Under the pieces are notes generated by a model. It was not told where the DNA came from. It made no database searches and saw nothing but the letters and a program-made list of their open reading frames with translations. From positions 1-36,298 of the forward strand of contig CAUQGB010000008.1 of assembly GCA_963517825.1 (NCBI GenBank): a stretch of 36,298 nucleotides of DNA, read 5' to 3'. Every line of letters begins with the position of its first letter. The stretch's first letter is position 1. Source of the DNA: Nanogingivalis sp963517825. GTDB lineage: Bacteria > Patescibacteriota > Saccharimonadia > Saccharimonadales > Saccharimonadaceae. Of the stretch, positions 15,690-24,185 are shown one piece after another. The translations under genes and the position numbers were made by a program.

Positions 15690-16021
15690 AGGATTTTTCC
15701 TAAAATCAAGGTGTGTGAATCGAATCGTTTAACTTCAACTGTTTCAAAATCTCGCCCATCAATTCGCATTTTATCGCCAATTTCAATTTTTACAGAGGTT
15801 TCAGCTGTGATCGCAACACTAGCGTTTAATTTAGCACCTAACTCCTCAAAAACCTTACCAAGCTCCGAATAATTCACATTCGCCTTGAATTCGCTTTTTT
15901 TCGAGGTAGATTCAACCAATCCGCCTTCTTCGTCAAAATCTTTACTAACTTCGAAAACCTCAACTGTTTTGTCGTAAAATGTGCTTTTGATCGCCTTTTT
16001 AGCGCTATCTGGAAACAACAT
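15686..16021 (-). CDS. Head closure (stopper) protein
   Basis: 111 residues in the head-tail connector array, between the adaptor and the HK97 gp10-like protein. Strand-rich composition (KTVEVFEVSKDFDEEGGLV, SVKIEIGDKMRIDGRDFETVEVKRFDSHTLI) fits SPP1 gp16-type stoppers. It overlaps both neighbours (4 bases downstream, 17 bases upstream). Confidence 0.7.
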   Translation of the reverse strand: MLFPDSAKKAIKSTFYDKTVEVFEVSKDFDEEGGLVESTSKKSEFKANVNYSELGKVFEELGAKLNASVAITAETSVKIEIGDKMRIDGRDFETVEVKRFDSHTLILGKIL

Positions 16022-16388
16022 TTATCCTCCGATACGGTTTTAGAATCTCAACATAGCCGTCGAAAATTTCACTATCTTTAGCCGTTGCAAAATAGCTTTG
16101 CGCAGCATTCTGATAGCTAACACTCTGACCATTGTCGCTCATACTTGAGATTGCTCGTTCGGCGGTTCGATTCGCAGCACTTTCGAATTTAATAAAATTG
16201 CCACAGGTCATATTCGCGAGAATCCTAACTAATCGACGATCGAAATTAGCTTTCTCTGGAAGATTCAAGTATAACGAGACACGGTCGCAAATTTCGCCGA
16301 CGGCAAACTTTAATAACTTTTCATCTTCAAAATTAGCAATTTCTTTCGCTTTAGCTATAACTTCTATTTCGAATTCTTCCTGTGGCAT
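16005..16388 (-). CDS. Head-tail adaptor protein
   Basis: 127 residues from ATG 16388, with GAGGA about 10 bases upstream. A TTG at 16403 would extend it by five codons but overlaps that site. The largely helical sequence (EIEVIAKAKEIANFEDEKLLKFAVGEICDRVSLYLNLPE, later ILKPYRRINVVSR) resembles gp6/gp15-type adaptors that dock on the portal. Position, directly after capsid and a small protein, supports this. Confidence 0.7.
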   Translation of the reverse strand: MPQEEFEIEVIAKAKEIANFEDEKLLKFAVGEICDRVSLYLNLPEKANFDRRLVRILANMTCGNFIKFESAANRTAERAISSMSDNGQSVSYQNAAQSYFATAKDSEIFDGYVEILKPYRRINVVSR

Positions 16389-16392
16389 TTTA

Positions 16393-16590
16393 TTATTCCT
16401 CAACTTTTTCGGTCTTTTTAGGCTTTTCTACTGCCTCAAGAGGTTTTCCGCTTTCATCGCATGGCGTGTAATCCTCTGGGCGAGCCTGATATTGTTCAAC
16501 TATACCTGACGCCTCTTCGCCAGAACCAACTTTTACTGATTCTGGCACTCCAACGACAAGACCTGTTGAATTAACGAGAAAATACTTCAT
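16393..16590 (-). CDS. Small hypothetical protein after the capsid gene
   Basis: 65 residues with a strong AAGGAGG site. The N-terminus (KYFLVNSTGLVVGV) has strand character; the C-terminus is charged and flexible (KPLEAVEKPKKTEKVEE). It lies between the capsid and adaptor genes. It could be a capsid decoration or stabilising protein, but nothing in the sequence proves it. Confidence 0.55.
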   Translation of the reverse strand: MKYFLVNSTGLVVGVPESVKVGSGEEASGIVEQYQARPEDYTPCDESGKPLEAVEKPKKTEKVEE

Positions 16591-16614
16591 TTTTCCTCCT
16601 TTTTTAGGTTAATA

Positions 16615-17448
16615 TTAAGCTAAATCAGCGTAGAACACGAGATCTGGTTCAACAGCTTTTGTTCCTTGAGTAAAGAAGAGTGAAGCTTCAACCGAGTTTG
16701 AAAATGGCACTTTTTGTGGATCAAAATCAAACACGTTTACATCTTGAGCGATTGCTCCTTCGTGCATTGCAATGATTGCTTTTGTTTGTCGGTGGTTTGA
16801 GAAAATTCGAACCTGACCGTTAAACAAAACATCAACCTCACCAGTAATCTCGTTTTTAACCTTGTTTAGGTAATTTGCGAGTTTACCATAAATTGCTGGT
16901 GTCACTGTCAAAACAATTTCGCTTCGATCTACACCATCAACCCAGTCATTCTTAACAGTTTCAACTGTTTGAATAACTTTTTCGAGCACTTCCTCGATTG
17001 GTGTTGCTGAAGTCAAACTCTGAATCTCTGTTCCTGATTTAACAGCTTCAGCAAAGAATGCTGTATCAAGATATCGAGCTAGTGAGCTTGCTTGTGAGTT
17101 CTTTCGACGTGTGATAAGGTCAGCAATACCAAACTGTTTAATATCAGTATTGTCATATTCCTCAACGATTTCTTGGCGGTCATCAATGTTATTAATAACA
17201 CGTCCAGTGTTGCGAACTGGTTCACCTTTGCTATCTTTACGTGCTGAGCCATAATTTTTCGCAACAGCGTTTTTCAAGCGGTCGTAAGCTACTGATCCAG
17301 CGCTTGGGTTTCCAATTCCAAAAGTATTTTTAATTTTAGTTGAAACTGTTCCTTTTATTACAGCTTCTATGATTTGGCCTTTAATTTCAGCCAATTTTGC
17401 CTTTGTTTCGGCATTGTCGGAATAGATATTATGTGCATTTGCTGCCAT
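16615..17448 (-). CDS. Major capsid protein (HK97 fold expected)
   Basis: 277 residues directly downstream of the scaffold gene. It shows a helical N-arm (KAKLAEIKGQIIEAVIKGTVSTKIKN), an E-loop-like region (DRQEIVEEYDNTDIKQFGI), a spine-helix-like segment (EEVLEKVIQTVETVKNDW) and a C-terminal strand-rich A-domain (IVLTVTPAIYGKLANYL, IFSNHRQTKAIIAMHEGAIAQ). The short size and separate scaffold fit SPP1-like and T7-like assembly. Sequence similarity to a named family is not certain; position and pattern carry the call. Confidence 0.8.
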   Translation of the reverse strand: MAANAHNIYSDNAETKAKLAEIKGQIIEAVIKGTVSTKIKNTFGIGNPSAGSVAYDRLKNAVAKNYGSARKDSKGEPVRNTGRVINNIDDRQEIVEEYDNTDIKQFGIADLITRRKNSQASSLARYLDTAFFAEAVKSGTEIQSLTSATPIEEVLEKVIQTVETVKNDWVDGVDRSEIVLTVTPAIYGKLANYLNKVKNEITGEVDVLFNGQVRIFSNHRQTKAIIAMHEGAIAQDVNVFDFDPQKVPFSNSVEASLFFTQGTKAVEPDLVFYADLA

Positions 17449-17475
17449 AAAATCCCTTTCTTTTCTTGAGTCTGA

Positions 17476-18015
17476 TTAGAACGAACTTACACCATTGCTT
17501 TGTGTGTAATTTGATGTCGCTCCTTGTGAGTTGTTTCCACCAACATCTTCTGGAGTTTTTCCAGCAAGTTTAGCTTTCACGCCTTTTTCAAGAGCGGAAT
17601 TCCAAACTTTCGAAAGTCCTTCGATGTTCGAATCCATTTTTTCTGCGTCGGCATCGACAACATAATTCACGAATTCTGATGGAATTTCTTTCGCAGCAAG
17701 TTTTTCAGCGGCTTCAGTTTTGCGTTCTCGCATTGTGATTTTTCTTTCGCGTTCTTCGAGCTCACTGATTTTCGCCTTTTGAGCTTCCGCAGCACGCTCT
17801 TCATCGCTAAGCTTTGCCTTTCGTTCCCATTCTTTCTGGGCTTCGGCAAGCCGCTTCTCGAATTTAGCCTCATCTTTGGCGCTTTTTTCGTTCAAGCGCT
17901 TTGACATGATTTCATTCACTTCATCTTGCGTGAAAGTTTTCGGTTCATCACCCTGTTGATTCTGGTTCATACCGTTTTCGCCAGCAGGTTTTGTTGAATC
18001 AGGATTGTTCTCCAT
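17476..18015 (-). CDS. Scaffolding protein, DUF4355 (gp20-like)
   Basis: 179 residues with the DUF4355 scaffold features: TFTQDEVNEIMSKRLNEK near residue 28, a long coiled coil of charged residues (about 45-115), then SEFVNYVVDADAEKMDSNIE and a flexible Gly/Asn/Ser-rich C-terminus. It guides capsid assembly and is removed before packaging. It is the first gene of operon B, behind AAGGAGA and downstream of attenuator B. Confidence 0.9.
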   Translation of the reverse strand: MENNPDSTKPAGENGMNQNQQGDEPKTFTQDEVNEIMSKRLNEKSAKDEAKFEKRLAEAQKEWERKAKLSDEERAAEAQKAKISELEERERKITMRERKTEAAEKLAAKEIPSEFVNYVVDADAEKMDSNIEGLSKVWNSALEKGVKAKLAGKTPEDVGGNNSQGATSNYTQSNGVSSF

Positions 18016-18097
18016 ATTCTCCTTTCGATTTTACGCTTCTCAGCTTGATATTCCGCCCCAAGCACGACTTTTGGCTTGGGCTTTCTGTGTTTTTCGC

Positions 18098-18145
18098 AAA
18101 AAGAAAAACGACTCTCAGCTTTATGCTAAAAGTCGCAAATGGTTC
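18098..18145 (-). terminator. Attenuator B: conserved leader tag plus intrinsic terminator
   Basis: The minus-strand transcript should begin near GAACCATTTGCG (complement of 18134-18145). It then folds a stem in which CGACTTTTAGC pairs with GCTGAGAGTCG (18109-18135, two G-T pairs, loop ATAAA), followed by TTTTTCTTTTT. A second hairpin without a T-run (about 18055-18083) follows before the scaffold gene. Same tag and layout as attenuators A and C, but an unrelated stem sequence. Confidence 0.8.
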
Positions 18146-18152
18146 TAATGAT

Positions 18153-18181
18153 ATTATAGCATAATGTTTATTCTTATGCAA
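18153..18181 (-). promoter_or_regulatory. Late promoter B: TTGCAT-N17-TATAAT
   Basis: On the minus strand TTGCAT (18176-18181) and TATAAT (18153-18158) are 17 bases apart. The -35 lies only five bases after the stop of the upstream small gene (18187), so promoter B sits in a tight gap between operons A and B. Confidence 0.8.
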
Positions 18182-18186
18182 TACGT

Positions 18187-18474
18187 TTAATAGCGCGCAC
18201 CATTTTCAAGATTTTCTCGCTCTTCGATCATTCGTTTCTGAATATATTCTGGGGCGTTATAGAAAAAAGGTTTGCCATTTTCTATCGATTTCCGAGCAGC
18301 TTCAACGCAATCTTTGATGTGTTGCTCATCTCCACCAATCACCAGAAAAGCAGGCTCTCCGAGATCGTCAAATATTTTAAATTTTCGCGCATATTCATCT
18401 AAGACTTCGTCGCTATACCACAAACCATAAACTCCAACTGTGTCTTCGTGGGTAAATTCATATTTTGTTTTCAT
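18187..18474 (-). CDS. Small acidic protein, candidate immunity partner of MuF zincin
   Basis: 95 residues, acidic, with mixed strand/helix character (GVYGLWYSDEVLDEYARKFKIF, PAFLVIGGDEQHIKDCVEAARKSIENG). The start codon shares a base with the stop of the MuF-zincin gene, so translation should be coupled. In known MuF polymorphic toxin loci the gene right after the toxin often encodes its antidote. The immunity role here is inference from position and overlap; the sequence matches no family I recognise. Confidence 0.5.
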   Translation of the reverse strand: MKTKYEFTHEDTVGVYGLWYSDEVLDEYARKFKIFDDLGEPAFLVIGGDEQHIKDCVEAARKSIENGKPFFYNAPEYIQKRMIEERENLENGARY

Positions 18475-20375
18475 TATAGTTTTGAAATCCTTTCTAATAA
18501 TTCGTTAAACATACTAAAGCTTTCCGGCAAATATTTTTCATAAAGCTCAATTTCCTTTTTGTCATCTCGAGCAGTTGCTGAAAACATTTCGGCAAAAGCC
18601 TCCGAACCGAGAAAACGCTTTTTATGATTTTCAATTTGTTCCTTACTTAATTTTACACCTCTTATCGTTTTTCTGCCATCCCAATATTTCTGTTCGTGAC
18701 CCATTCCAAAGACTCTTAACCCGTTACTAAACGCAGCACCACCATATAAATCAAAAATACTTGCTAAATCATTTTTTGAATAACCATTTTCAAGTTCGTT
18801 TTTAAGTTCAACAGACAAATTGTGTCGTCTATAGGCCAAATTTCTTCCTTCTTTAGTTTTTAGATACCTATTTGCTTCGTCAAAAACGGTTTCACCAAGA
18901 GTTTTACCATTAGAAAGTTCAAACTTACCAGTAGCTCCATAAAATGAGCCACGCCCTGCTCGGTGATCAAAACCGTGACCGTATTCATGCAGAAAAATCT
19001 CAAATGGTTTTCTTATATCTCTTGGATTTCCAGTTGAACCATCAAATATACCAGCTATACGAACACTTACCTTATTTCCAAGCACGCTAAAGTTATCATT
19101 CCCAAGCGGTGAATCTTTAAAAGATAGCTCGCTCGAAAATTTAGCCCAAATAGAACGATGAGTTTCTGGCATTGCGTTTAGTTTTCTGACGACTTTTTCT
19201 CTAATATCATCAGTTTTTAATGCTTCATTGAGTGAATCTTCAAGTTTCAAGCTTTTAATATCAGAATTATTAACTTTTTTAGTTGGTGGTTTTTTAATTT
19301 TAACTTCAATCTTATCATCTGCTGGCGAAATGGTCGGCGTTGAAACTGGTTCGGCTTTCGAAATTCCACTAACTTTTGCCCATTTTTCATAGCTCATATT
19401 TGGTATATCGTAATTCTCGCCCGTTTTTGGATTTCTGGCAATTCGGGTTTCTGGATCGAATTCTTCACCAAAATATGCGGCTGTCGTTGTTCGGCAAAGT
19501 GGGTGAAATGGCGGAAAGTTCACGCCTTGTTTAGCTTCACTGATTTTAAAAACTTTATGGTCTTTATGTTGGCAGATATCGCTAGTCCGGCCGTCTAGTG
19601 TTGCAATGATACGGTATTTTTCAACTCCTAACTCTTGGTAGGCTCGTAGCTCTGCTGAATTGTGGTAAAAAGCAGATTCGGTGCGAACGAGCCGTTCAGC
19701 ATAGAACCGCCCAACATCAAAGCGTTCACGAACTTCACGGATTGTTTTTTCAGGACTTTGTCCAATTGCTACGGCTGTAGCTATTTTCGAATTGATTTGC
19801 TCAGCTAAAATATCAGTATTTGCCCAGATACGGTTCGAAAAATGCTTTCCTTCAATTTTATAGTTCAAAATTTCCTGCACAGTTCGTGAGTTTAATTTCG
19901 AAAAGGTCAAAAGTGAACCAAATTGCTTTTCGGTGTCAAAGATTGCTTGATTATACGAATTATTAATTGTGTTTATAACCGAATTAGCCGTGAGATTATT
20001 TTGTTCAATTCCAGCCTTTTTTAGTTCTGCCCAAATCTGGTTATTGAGCATTTCTAATCTTGTCATTCTGAAATCGTAATTCTCTGGTAGATATTGATTT
20101 AATCCGAGTCGTTCCATTTCAGCTTTAAGCCTCGCTATATTTCCGCTTGGTTCAATGCCTTGTAGTGCAAATTTGTCAAAAGTTTTATCGTTGCGGTAAT
20201 AATTGGCATATAATTTCTTAATTTCACGAATTGTTCGAATTTCAGCATCAGTGTAAGCGTTTTTTATCCGGTGAATATAGCTCAAAGATTGCTGTTCTTG
20301 ATTTTCGAAACGGGCGGCGGCACGGTTTTGCCAATAGTCTACGGATCTAGTCTCGTTTTTTTCTCTATCTTTCAT
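18474..20375 (-). CDS. MuF/SPP1 gp7-type minor head protein with C-terminal zincin-like domain
   Basis: 633 residues. An N-terminal helical region (1-190) leads into the MuF domain (about 195-303), with RTESAFYHNSAELRAYQELG, TLDGRTSDICQHKDHKVF and PPFHPLCRTTTAAYFG. After a Pro/Lys-rich linker (about 340-370) a second domain carries HEYGH at residues 463-467, a zinc-metalloprotease HExxH, and GSEAFAEMF at 590-598, where the Glu could be the third zinc ligand as in anthrax-lethal-factor-type gluzincins. Standard gp7 ends near residue 310, so the extra 300 residues mark it as a candidate MuF polymorphic toxin. The ATG lacks a clear ribosome site (CGAAAGATTTTT precedes it). Confidence 0.85.
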   Translation of the reverse strand: MKDREKNETRSVDYWQNRAAARFENQEQQSLSYIHRIKNAYTDAEIRTIREIKKLYANYYRNDKTFDKFALQGIEPSGNIARLKAEMERLGLNQYLPENYDFRMTRLEMLNNQIWAELKKAGIEQNNLTANSVINTINNSYNQAIFDTEKQFGSLLTFSKLNSRTVQEILNYKIEGKHFSNRIWANTDILAEQINSKIATAVAIGQSPEKTIREVRERFDVGRFYAERLVRTESAFYHNSAELRAYQELGVEKYRIIATLDGRTSDICQHKDHKVFKISEAKQGVNFPPFHPLCRTTTAAYFGEEFDPETRIARNPKTGENYDIPNMSYEKWAKVSGISKAEPVSTPTISPADDKIEVKIKKPPTKKVNNSDIKSLKLEDSLNEALKTDDIREKVVRKLNAMPETHRSIWAKFSSELSFKDSPLGNDNFSVLGNKVSVRIAGIFDGSTGNPRDIRKPFEIFLHEYGHGFDHRAGRGSFYGATGKFELSNGKTLGETVFDEANRYLKTKEGRNLAYRRHNLSVELKNELENGYSKNDLASIFDLYGGAAFSNGLRVFGMGHEQKYWDGRKTIRGVKLSKEQIENHKKRFLGSEAFAEMFSATARDDKKEIELYEKYLPESFSMFNELLERISKL

Positions 20376-20389
20376 AAAAATCTTTCGAA

Positions 20390-20439
20390 ATATATAAAAT
20401 ATAGATAGTCTTTATATAAAGTATCTATATTTTATATAT
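20390..20439 (-). repeat. 48-nt AT-only hairpin between portal and MuF genes
   Basis: Bases 20390-20407 and 20422-20439 are perfect reverse complements (18 bp). The 12 bases between the arms (20410-20421, CTTTATATAAAG) are themselves palindromic, with a two-base bulge at 20408-20409. Together they form one long hairpin in the mRNA between the portal stop (20450) and the MuF start (20375). No T-run follows, so it is more likely an RNA processing or expression-limiting element than a classic terminator. Confidence 0.8.
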
Positions 20440-20449
20440 ATTTTCCGTT

Positions 20450-21811
20450 CTATTCTTCTACTTTTTCGTTCTGATCTGTAATTTCAGCACTATTCATTGC
20501 ATTATCTGCTTCGTTTTTCTCGCTTAGCGCAAGATTCACTGTTTCTTTAGCATCTCGCACGAATGATAGCTGACTGACAAGCGTTTCGCGATCCACAAGT
20601 CCGTTAAGATTGTTGATAATTTGGCTGGTTTCAAGGTCATTTTGTGGCAAAGCTCGTTTAAATACCACATCAATATCTTCAGTTGAAATTTTAGCCATCT
20701 TTGAACCTTTTACAAGAAAAGAATTGTAAATCCGGAATCGTTCAAGTAAACTTCGTTCGAAATATCGCTCTTTGTCTTTGATGTGTTGTTCGAAATCAAG
20801 GAGCTTATATAGAATCGCCACACCGCTCGAATTGCCAGCAAAGTTTTCATCGCTCATATCCGGTGTCATTGAAATTTTGTGAATATCGGCAGCAATAGTT
20901 TTTCGAAGAACGTCAGCATCGGCTTCATCGATCGATTTCACAACATATTCAATTTTGGCGTCTTGTGGAATGTTCGCAACCATTCGGCTGTCTTTAAGCA
21001 TTGCTTGCTGTTCTGGTGTGAAGTCTGTGCCATAAAACGCAAGCAGTGCATCAACCAAACGTTCACGGTCGATTATACGGTCAGATTGAAGAATGTTATA
21101 AGCATCAATCAATGGTAATACCGGTTCTGAATCACCCATTCGGTCTGAACCGTTCAAATATTCAACAATTGGCACTTCGCCAAAGTTATGATCAGTTTTA
21201 ATATCTTTGCCAGTTTCTGGGTCACTTTCAAAATTAAGCGTTCCGCCTTTCAAAGTGCCTTCTTGTGTATAATCTGGCGTTAAAATTGTAATTTGGTATG
21301 AATCTCTTTCGATTTTTCCGCGCGCATTGATAATTTCTTCGTAAACTATAGCGAACATCTTTTTATGTTCAACTGTTGTATCGTGAACTAAAATTATATT
21401 TCGCGGGTCGATTTTCACACTTCGAACTTCCGACTCTTCGTTAGCGTAAATTCGCTCATAAGCTACGCCATAAATACTTGCATGTGTTGCGAGCTCGACA
21501 TCAAGATTTGAAATCGCTTGTTTACGGTATGAATTATTCAAGTTCTCAATGTCTATTTCTTCACTCGAAAGATAATTAACTGGTGATCCAAGCAAATAAC
21601 CAACATTAATTTTAGTGATATATCGTGCAAAATTAGTGATTGCGAGCAGTTTATTCGGTGTTTCACGTAATGTTACAGGTTTATTAGCATAATAATCAGC
21701 AAGAATCTTAAATTTAGCTCGATCTTGCTTGCGTTTGTCGCTTTCGATTAGGTTTTTTATCAATTTTCCTGTTATTTCTGTATTTTTTGGTAAGCAATAA
21801 AATTTTTCCAT
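20450..21811 (-). CDS. Portal protein (SPP1 gp6-like)
   Basis: 453 residues. Typical segments are the N-terminal LTNFARYITKINVGYLLGSPVNYL-like region (residues about 60-90), the VPIVEYLNGSDRMGDSEPVLPLIDAYN motif (about 215-240), and DMSDENFAGNSSGVAILYKLLDFE (about 330-355). It lies directly after the large terminase. The portal forms the 12-fold ring through which DNA is packed. The C-terminus is acidic and flexible. Confidence 0.9.
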   Translation of the reverse strand: MEKFYCLPKNTEITGKLIKNLIESDKRKQDRAKFKILADYYANKPVTLRETPNKLLAITNFARYITKINVGYLLGSPVNYLSSEEIDIENLNNSYRKQAISNLDVELATHASIYGVAYERIYANEESEVRSVKIDPRNIILVHDTTVEHKKMFAIVYEEIINARGKIERDSYQITILTPDYTQEGTLKGGTLNFESDPETGKDIKTDHNFGEVPIVEYLNGSDRMGDSEPVLPLIDAYNILQSDRIIDRERLVDALLAFYGTDFTPEQQAMLKDSRMVANIPQDAKIEYVVKSIDEADADVLRKTIAADIHKISMTPDMSDENFAGNSSGVAILYKLLDFEQHIKDKERYFERSLLERFRIYNSFLVKGSKMAKISTEDIDVVFKRALPQNDLETSQIINNLNGLVDRETLVSQLSFVRDAKETVNLALSEKNEADNAMNSAEITDQNEKVEE

Positions 21812-21828
21812 ATTTCCTCCTTTTACTC

Positions 21829-23265
21829 TTAGAAAATTAGTGAGTTTGTGCCTGTTGAGCCTCGATTTGAATTTGTAATAATGATCGGCTCGGCTCTAGC
21901 GGTGCATTGCTCGAAGATTCCGGCCAAAATATCACACATGTCATCGTGGGCGTTTTTACCTTTACGTTGATATCTCAGAACTTCATTAGCAGCTTCTGGC
22001 CATTTCTTCTGCCAATTCGGCGGCATAAATAGATGATTTTGTAACCACGCGCTCGATGATAGAATACGACTTTCCTTGTTTTTGGTTTGCGTTGGTGTTT
22101 TGATAACCACTTTCGAATTTCCATTTTCTTCAAGAATCCTTTTCACATTACGCGCAAATCCACGACCGCCGTTGTTGCTTTCAATCCTCGCAACGCTCAC
22201 ATCGCCGGAATCTAACATTTCAGCAACGGCCTTTTCAGTAAATTCCATCGGTTTATCAGTATAAGTTATGTCAGTTATATAAACATCTTGACCATTCTTA
22301 ATGTAATTAGCGCTAGCAAGGAAGTCAGCACCTTTATCAGCAGTATCGGTGATATTTTCAACAATTCCCTCAGGCAATTCATCCCACTCCATAAATGGTT
22401 TAAATAATCGCCCTGCAACGTCAATTGGTTTCTGGTTATAATTCGCCTCCACAATATCCATATTCATTGCTCGAGTCTTTTTCTTAAAAGTTTCGTAGTT
22501 CAGAATATCATCGCACAGCATTTTCGGTTTACCTTTTGGAGTTTTTGTTACGGCGCGATATTCAATTACTCGTGGTTTAAACTCTTTGATAAATCGCCCA
22601 GCAAGGTCACCAGTCGCCCAGCGTGTCATTACAAGGATTATTTTCCAGTCATTGCCTTCAACACGTGAGAACATCGTATTATTGAACCAATCCCAATGTT
22701 CATCGAGCACGCGTTCGTTGTAGGCTTCCTGTGAACTTTTAATAACGTCATCGATAATGAGAAAATTCGCACCAAATCCTGTCGCCGTTCCCTTTGGGCT
22801 TGTAGCGAGATAATTCGGCTCGCTCGATCCTTCCAAGCTCCACATTGAAGCAGCAGCCTCGCCATACTTTACGCGAGTTTCTGGGAAGATATCGGAATAA
22901 ATAATATTCGAACCAGCTTTTTCGGTCTGAATCATATTTCGAACATTTCTTGCAAAAATTCCAGAAACCGTATCGTTATATGATCCTGTCATAACTTTCG
23001 CTTTTGGATTTTTTCCGAATAACCAAGCAGTTAAATTTTGAGCAGTTAATGATTTTCCATGTCGTGGTGGTGCATTAATTACTAACGTTTGCTCATCACT
23101 CTCAATAAAATCTTGAATCTGCCTGCAAAAGTCTTTTAAATATTTGCGTTCTTCCTTGTAAAAATTCGGGTGCATTAACTTGCAAAATTCAAATAAATCA
23201 ATTCTTGCAAGCTCAAGCTTAAGCTCTCTTTGAACTTCTGGATTTTCGAGTAGTGCTTTGTTCAT
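21829..23265 (-). CDS. terL: Terminase large subunit
   Basis: 478 residues. Walker A is at 64-72 (NAPPRHGKS) and Walker B at 169-173 (LIIDD) followed by the catalytic-acid region. A coupling motif is present (LVMTRWATGDLAGRF, about 215-230). A C-terminal RNase H-like nuclease region includes TADKGADFLASANY and KGKNAHDDMCDILAG, where the His-Asp-Asp supplies metal ligands. It belongs to the TIGR01630-type phage terminases. The start overlaps the end of the small subunit gene by 47 bases. Confidence 0.92.
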   Translation of the reverse strand: MNKALLENPEVQRELKLELARIDLFEFCKLMHPNFYKEERKYLKDFCRQIQDFIESDEQTLVINAPPRHGKSLTAQNLTAWLFGKNPKAKVMTGSYNDTVSGIFARNVRNMIQTEKAGSNIIYSDIFPETRVKYGEAAASMWSLEGSSEPNYLATSPKGTATGFGANFLIIDDVIKSSQEAYNERVLDEHWDWFNNTMFSRVEGNDWKIILVMTRWATGDLAGRFIKEFKPRVIEYRAVTKTPKGKPKMLCDDILNYETFKKKTRAMNMDIVEANYNQKPIDVAGRLFKPFMEWDELPEGIVENITDTADKGADFLASANYIKNGQDVYITDITYTDKPMEFTEKAVAEMLDSGDVSVARIESNNGGRGFARNVKRILEENGNSKVVIKTPTQTKNKESRILSSSAWLQNHLFMPPNWQKKWPEAANEVLRYQRKGKNAHDDMCDILAGIFEQCTARAEPIIITNSNRGSTGTNSLIF

Positions 23266-23686
23266 TTTTTAATGCCTTTCGAATTTCTGCTGCAGTTAAA
23301 CCTTCGAATGGTCGTGGATTTGTTTTTTGCTCCACTTCCATTTGAATTCCTTGTTTTGCCTTTCCCTCAGTTCGGTCTGTAATTTCAATTGTATTGTAGA
23401 GTCCGGCCTTTTCACTATTTCTTGCATCGTAAACTCGCCTAAATGCTACTTCTTGAGCCATGGTTCGCTGATCATCTGGGTGATCAATCGCCCATTGGTT
23501 AAATTCTTTCACGGTTAAACTCAAAAAATAGTGATATTGATAAGAAATGCTATCTTCTGGTTTCCATCTTCCACGATTATTTGGAATATTCCCTTCTGGC
23601 TGTCCGAATCTGCGGTTCAGTGGCGGTTTTCCTCTACCGACAACATAATCTTTTTTTGGCTCAGTTTTCTTTTTGGTTGTTGCCAC
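23219..23686 (-). CDS. terS: Terminase small subunit, DUF5681-like
   Basis: 155 residues with the N-terminal DUF5681-type signature GRGKPPLNRRFGQPEGNIPNNRGRW (given by its start and end here as residues about 18-42), a short helical middle (LTVKEFNQWAIDHPDDQ), and a basic C-terminus (KNEQSTTRKSRSSKRA) that overlaps the terL start. Position directly upstream of terL supports a role in recognising packaging sites. Ribosome site GGAGGA is upstream. Confidence 0.75.
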   Translation of the reverse strand: MATTKKKTEPKKDYVVGRGKPPLNRRFGQPEGNIPNNRGRWKPEDSISYQYHYFLSLTVKEFNQWAIDHPDDQRTMAQEVAFRRVYDARNSEKAGLYNTIEITDRTEGKAKQGIQMEVEQKTNPRPFEGLTAAEIRKALKNEQSTTRKSRSSKRA

Positions 23687-23703
23687 GTATTTCCTCCTTC
23701 TAA

Positions 23704-24105
23704 TTATTTTTCAATTTTTCTCCTGCTTCTATTGGTTGAACGTTCGTAGTGAAGATTATTTGCGATTAAATCACCGATCGTTTTTTCTTTCAAAAAACCT
23801 CGATTTCCAAGAAGAATAATTTTCGGCTTCCGAATTATGCTGTTCTTTGAGGAATATTCACCATCAATTTGAAGTTCAGCTAAAATCCGGCGGTTCGCTT
23901 CATTAAATAGAAAAACCTTATTTTTTCGCTCACGAAACCAAAGCTCAGAATTTAATCCGCATTCCTTTAAAATATCGTTTGCTGCAAATAGCGCTTGCTT
24001 AATAAGCTTTTCTCGCTCAAAAATTTCAGCTCCAATCGCTCTTGTGCTTAATATTCTTGTTGTTGCGATATTCTCTAGTTCTGTTATTGGGATATTTTTT
24101 ATCAT
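23704..24105 (-). CDS. Hypothetical first gene of operon A
   Basis: 133 residues from ATG 24105, with CTGGAGA 8 bases upstream; the longer frame to 24150 overlaps the attenuator and is not preferred. Sequence is basic, with a helical first half (LIKQALFAANDILKECGLNSELWFRERKN) and a very basic C-terminus (ERSTNRSRRKIEK), suggesting nucleic acid binding. Located just upstream of terS, it might assist packaging or act in late regulation. No family is recognised. Confidence 0.6.
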   Translation of the reverse strand: MIKNIPITELENIATTRILSTRAIGAEIFEREKLIKQALFAANDILKECGLNSELWFRERKNKVFLFNEANRRILAELQIDGEYSSKNSIIRKPKIILLGNRGFLKEKTIGDLIANNLHYERSTNRSRRKIEK

Positions 24106-24135
24106 AGAATCTCCAGTTAAATTTATTTTTCCCAC

Positions 24136-24177
24136 CAAAAAAGCGGACACTGAATTATCAGTATCCGCAAATGGTTC
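24136..24177 (-). terminator. Attenuator A: conserved leader tag plus intrinsic terminator
   Basis: The minus-strand RNA should begin near GAACCATTTGCG (complement of 24166-24177). It then folds GCGGATACTGA with TCAGTGTCCGC (24143-24168, one G-T pair, short AAT loop) and ends in six T. It lies about 30 bases upstream of the first gene of operon A. This is the strongest of the three stems. Confidence 0.85.
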
Positions 24178-24185
24178 GTAACTTT

